Assembly: GCA_009840695.1 (NCBI GenBank)
Contig: VXNG01000242.1
Span: forward strand, 1-27,389
Direction of reading: 5' to 3'
Length of the DNA stretch: 27,389 nt
Origin: Acidimicrobiaceae bacterium
GTDB lineage: Bacteria; Actinomycetota; Acidimicrobiia; Acidimicrobiales; Aldehydirespiratoraceae
Position numbers and translations under genes: made by a program. The notes under the pieces were generated by a model. It saw only the letters and a program-made list of their open reading frames with translations, had not been told where the DNA came from and ran no database searches. Positions 25,031 to 27,389 of the stretch are shown here, one piece after another. Every line of letters begins with the position of its first letter. The stretch's first letter is position 1.

Positions 25031-26089
25031 ATGGCGTCGCCGGATCGGGCTTACGAACGGCTCCTCGAAGCAGACCCCGTCTGGGTAGACGTCCGTCGGG
25101 CTGGAGACGCTATCCCGGGGATGACCTCATCGATGATCCTCACGTCCGGTCCTCCTGCGTCATTCCTGAGCCTCGCAGCCGGGCAACAACAGGCGATCGT
25201 CGGCGGTGCGCTGTTCGAGGGCCTCGCCGGTACGCCCGCAGAGGCGCGGGAGGCGATCGAAGCAGGTGAAATCACCGTCGAATCCTCTCACCATCACGGA
25301 ACAGTCGGATCGATGGCGGGTGTCTGCACGGCGTCGATGCCGGTCCTGGTCGTCGAGAACGCCGTGCACGGGACGACGGGTCATGCGCTGCTCTACGAAG
25401 GGCCCTACCGCGAACGACTTACCTACGGCGTCTTCAACCAGTTCGTCCGGGACACTCTGACCGGAATCCGTGACGTCATCGGCCCCGCACTGGCCCGGGT
25501 GGTGCGTCAGGCTGGAGGAGTCCGCTCGAAGGCCTCAGCTGATGCAGCCCACGGCGTTCACGGCTCGGGGCTCGTAACCGCGATGGCTCAGAGCAGCACA
25601 GAGTTCGGCGTCCGGGTCAGCGGCCTCGGTGAACGATGGTTCACGAGCGCGCTCCCGCCAGTTCAAGGGAAGTACTTCGATGGCTTCGGACCCGATGACG
25701 GAGCGCATCTGGGCGGAGAGAGCATGATCAACGAGACTGTGGGATTGGGCGGTTGCGCCGCGCCCGCCGCCTTCGCACTCGCCTCCTATCTCGGTGGCGC
25801 TGACGCGATGCTCGAACGGCAGGAGAGGCTGTACTCGATCGCGTTCGCTGAGCATTCCGACTTCGTCATTCCGTTCACCGGACGAGGGACACCGACGGGA
25901 TTCGATGTTCGGTCCATCGCCGAACAACGGGTTACGCCGGTGATTCACACCGGGATCGCCCATCGCGACGGGGGTCAGATCGGCGCCGGGTATTTCGAGG
26001 CGCCTATCTCGGTCTTCGACGAGGCCGCCTCGGCGCTCGCCATGGGATCCGCTGGCAAGTACTCTGGATCGAAGGAGGACCGGAAGTGA
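25031..26089 (+). CDS. DUF1116 family protein, shortened in the middle
   Basis: A 352-residue protein matching DUF1116 (E. coli YlbE/YahG; YlbE has been linked to oxamate carbamoyltransferase with FdrA). Conserved blocks seen are ITVESSHHHGTVGSMAGVCTASMPV (81-105), DAAHGVHGSGLVTAMAQSSTEFGVRVSGLGERWFT (171-205), GGESMINETVGLGG (228-241) and VIHTGIAHRDGGQIGAG (304-320). Family members I know are about 420-470 residues and carry an MGDE-HNRN motif between the first two blocks; here residues about 160-171 bridge directly from a GG to DAAHGV, so that part seems absent. No FdrA partner is in the window. ATG 25031 directly follows an in-frame GTG at 25028. The stop overlaps the NicX-like start (GTGA). 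Confidence 0.8.
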   Translation: MASPDRAYERLLEADPVWVDVRRAGDAIPGMTSSMILTSGPPASFLSLAAGQQQAIVGGALFEGLAGTPAEAREAIEAGEITVESSHHHGTVGSMAGVCTASMPVLVVENAVHGTTGHALLYEGPYRERLTYGVFNQFVRDTLTGIRDVIGPALARVVRQAGGVRSKASADAAHGVHGSGLVTAMAQSSTEFGVRVSGLGERWFTSALPPVQGKYFDGFGPDDGAHLGGESMINETVGLGGCAAPAAFALASYLGGADAMLERQERLYSIAFAEHSDFVIPFTGRGTPTGFDVRSIAEQRVTPVIHTGIAHRDGGQIGAGYFEAPISVFDEAASALAMGSAGKYSGSKEDRK

Positions 26090-27117
26090 ACGCAATCTCG
26101 CGCGCAACCGCTCTCTTTCTCAGGGAACTCGAACTCTGCCGAGTAGCACCGGCCGAGATGGTGGTCATCGTTTGCGAGCCGGAGAGCCGGTCCGACTATG
26201 TCGAGGCTGCCTTTGCCGGGGGCTCCATGCTCGGTGCGTCCGTGGCTGTACTGACTCTCCCAGCCGGATCGCCCGTTCCTTTCCCCTCCACACGAACGGG
26301 TTCGGCCTTTGGACTTCGCGCGTTGGAAGACGAGCGCAGGTACGTGGACTTCCTGCGGTCGGCTGATCTCGTTGTCGACCTGACTCGCGAGGGCATTATC
26401 CACACCCCTGTGCTGAGCGAGATCTTGGACGCGCACACTCGCGTCCTGTTCGTGTGCGAGCCGCTCGAGGTACTAGAGAGCAACATGCCGCACCCGGACG
26501 ACAAGAAGGTCGCAGCCGCCCATATGCGCATCCTTGAGGACGGTGAGTCCATGCGGATTAGATCCGACGTCGGCACCGACCTCACGGCGGCGATAGTGGA
26601 CAGCGCTCCCGGGTTCCAGTGCGGATTCGCCGATGAGCCAGGGCGCTGGGACCACTGGCCCAGCAAGATGGTGATGTGCTGGCCGCGACCTGACGGAGTC
26701 AACGGCACCGTCGTGATCGCGCCAGGCGATGTGGTGTTCCCGTTCAAGGAATACGTCCGGTCGCCCGTCACGCTGTTGATCGAGGAAGGGCGAATCGCGG
26801 ATGTCGCAGGCAACGATGTCGGCGTCCTCATCCGTGAATTCCTTGAATCGAGCCGTGACAGCGATGCATGGCTCACCTCACACATGGGTTGGGGCCTGCT
26901 CGAGACCGCCGACTGGTCTGCGCTCTCCATGTACGACAAGGAGAGCCTGATGGGGATGGACGCGCGGTCGTACGCGGGCAACTTCCTCATCTCCACAGGG
27001 CCGAACCCGTTCCTGGACCGATGGACCGCTTACCACCTCGACATCCCGATGAGAGGTTGCTCGATTGAGATCGATGGTCAGTTAGTGGTGGATCGGGGAA
27101 CGGTCGTCGCTTCGTAG
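26086..27117 (+). CDS. NicX-like protein (2,5-dihydroxypyridine 5,6-dioxygenase family)
   Basis: A 343-residue protein resembling NicX, the non-haem iron dioxygenase with an M29-aminopeptidase-like fold that opens 2,5-dihydroxypyridine to N-formylmaleamate. Matching blocks are FADEPGRWDHWPS (181-193), GDVVFPFKEYVRSPVTLLIEEG (214-235), SHMGWGL (265-271), MDARSYAGNFLISTGPN (291-307) and YHLDIPMRGCSIEIDG (316-331). The three expected metal ligands are present: His266, His317 and Asp319, at almost the same numbering as in NicX. His106, Glu184 and His190 also fall where conserved pocket residues are expected. GTG start 7 bases after AAGGAGG and overlapping the DUF1116 stop. An M29-type peptidase is an alternative label, but similarity to NicX seems stronger. 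Confidence 0.82.
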   Translation: MNAISRATALFLRELELCRVAPAEMVVIVCEPESRSDYVEAAFAGGSMLGASVAVLTLPAGSPVPFPSTRTGSAFGLRALEDERRYVDFLRSADLVVDLTREGIIHTPVLSEILDAHTRVLFVCEPLEVLESNMPHPDDKKVAAAHMRILEDGESMRIRSDVGTDLTAAIVDSAPGFQCGFADEPGRWDHWPSKMVMCWPRPDGVNGTVVIAPGDVVFPFKEYVRSPVTLLIEEGRIADVAGNDVGVLIREFLESSRDSDAWLTSHMGWGLLETADWSALSMYDKESLMGMDARSYAGNFLISTGPNPFLDRWTAYHLDIPMRGCSIEIDGQLVVDRGTVVAS

Positions 27118-27136
27118 CTGGGAACACTCCTCGGAG

Positions 27137-27208
27137 GCCCTCGTAGCTCAGTGCATAGAGCATCGGTCTCTAAACCGTGTGTGCAGGTTCGATTCCTGCC
27201 GGGGCACT
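27137..27208 (+). tRNA. Degenerate tRNA-Arg(UCU)-like sequence
   Basis: The sequence has a normal D stem (GCTC/GAGC), an intact T arm (GCAGG-TTCGATT-CCTGC, 27183-27199) and an anticodon arm CGGT-CTCTAA-ACCG that would place TCT as anticodon. However the anticodon loop has 6 rather than 7 bases, position 27-43 is a T-T mismatch, the D loop reads AGTGCATA instead of the usual AGTGGATA (G19 lost), and the 3' acceptor strand (CGGGGC) is one base short so that T27141 must bulge. Total length is about 71 instead of 73-76. It is either a decayed tRNA or a very unusual one; no CCA is encoded. It begins 19 bases after the NicX-like stop codon. Confidence 0.5.
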
Positions 27209-27389
27209 CACTCTCCGGGTTGACTCGGTTGGCCTCTTTGGGGATCGCCAATAGGCATCATCTTCGTGGGATACCCCATCTCACGGTGGTTTTGCGCCGC
27301 TGACACAGAAGGCTGCAACTGAGGACAACCTGAAGGGCACGTGAGGCGACCGCCGGCTCGATCAGTTCGGCTCAGCCTCGTGGATCGCG
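27209..27389. other. Non-coding tail after the tRNA-like sequence
   Basis: No open reading frame with family features is seen on either strand of these 181 bases, and base composition is lower in GC than the preceding genes. There is no clear terminator hairpin. The stretch may be the start of an unrelated intergenic region or island flank continuing outside the window. Confidence 0.3.

Noticed and set aside
27290..27306. TGTCAGCGGCGCAAAAC read on the minus strand, resembling ends of some insertion sequences
   Set aside because: Only one copy is seen, there is no transposase and no matching inverted end or target duplication, so the resemblance cannot be supported within the window.

Overview
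The window is GC-rich (roughly 63-66% by eye), densely packed, and frequently uses GTG starts and 4-base GTGA/ATGA stop-start overlaps. Together with the enzyme families present (luciferase-like flavin enzymes, SDRs, FadH/old-yellow-enzyme proteins, hydantoinase A/B, and a lipoprotein with an Asp/Ser-rich linker after the lipobox Cys), this suggests an actinobacterium, possibly of the Acidimicrobiia type. That assignment is inference; there is no rRNA or other lineage marker in the window. No transposase, integrase, CRISPR array or recognisable transcriptional regulator is seen.

Layout. (A) After an extremely GC-rich leader with a perfect hairpin, a metal-dependent amidohydrolase (182-1357, +) converges on a FadH/TMADH-type flavoenzyme (1363-3369, -). 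(B) An Asp/Glu/hydantoin-racemase-fold protein (3405-4157, +) starts 35 bases from that flavoenzyme and faces a minus-strand operon of LLM flavin oxidoreductase, HyuB and HyuA (9121 down to 4220). (C) Divergent from this, a second LLM enzyme and an EamA/DMT exporter (9214-11241, +). (D) A tightly overlapped minus-strand operon: kynurenine-formamidase-like cyclase, SDR, a small unknown protein, SDR (13928 down to 11247). (E) A long plus-strand array (14101-27117): a complete branched-chain-amino-acid-type ABC importer (binding protein, two permeases, two ATPases), a second FadH-type flavoenzyme, a fumarate-reductase-like FAD enzyme, an HSL-family alpha/beta hydrolase, a nitroreductase, an asparaginase-family amidohydrolase, a DUF1116 protein and a NicX-like (2,5-dihydroxypyridine dioxygenase family) protein. 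(F) A degenerate tRNA-Arg-like sequence lies 19 bases after the last gene, followed by about 180 bases with no gene.

Taken together this looks like a catabolic cluster for an imported organic nitrogen compound, most plausibly an N-heterocycle or cyclic amide/imide. The importer would bring it in. The flavoenzymes (two FadH-type, two LLM, one nitroreductase, one FAD reductase/dehydrogenase) and SDRs would adjust ring oxidation state. The NicX-like iron enzyme could open a dihydroxypyridine-like ring. The cyclase, HyuAB, alpha/beta hydrolase, asparaginase and amidohydrolase would split C-N or ester bonds, and the racemase-fold protein could act on a small dicarboxylate. No single gene fixes the substrate. 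Several proteins have lost hallmark residues of their families (both catalytic Cys in the racemase-fold protein, one [4Fe-4S] Cys in the first FadH-type enzyme, the central part of DUF1116), which suggests new reactions rather than a copy of a known pathway.
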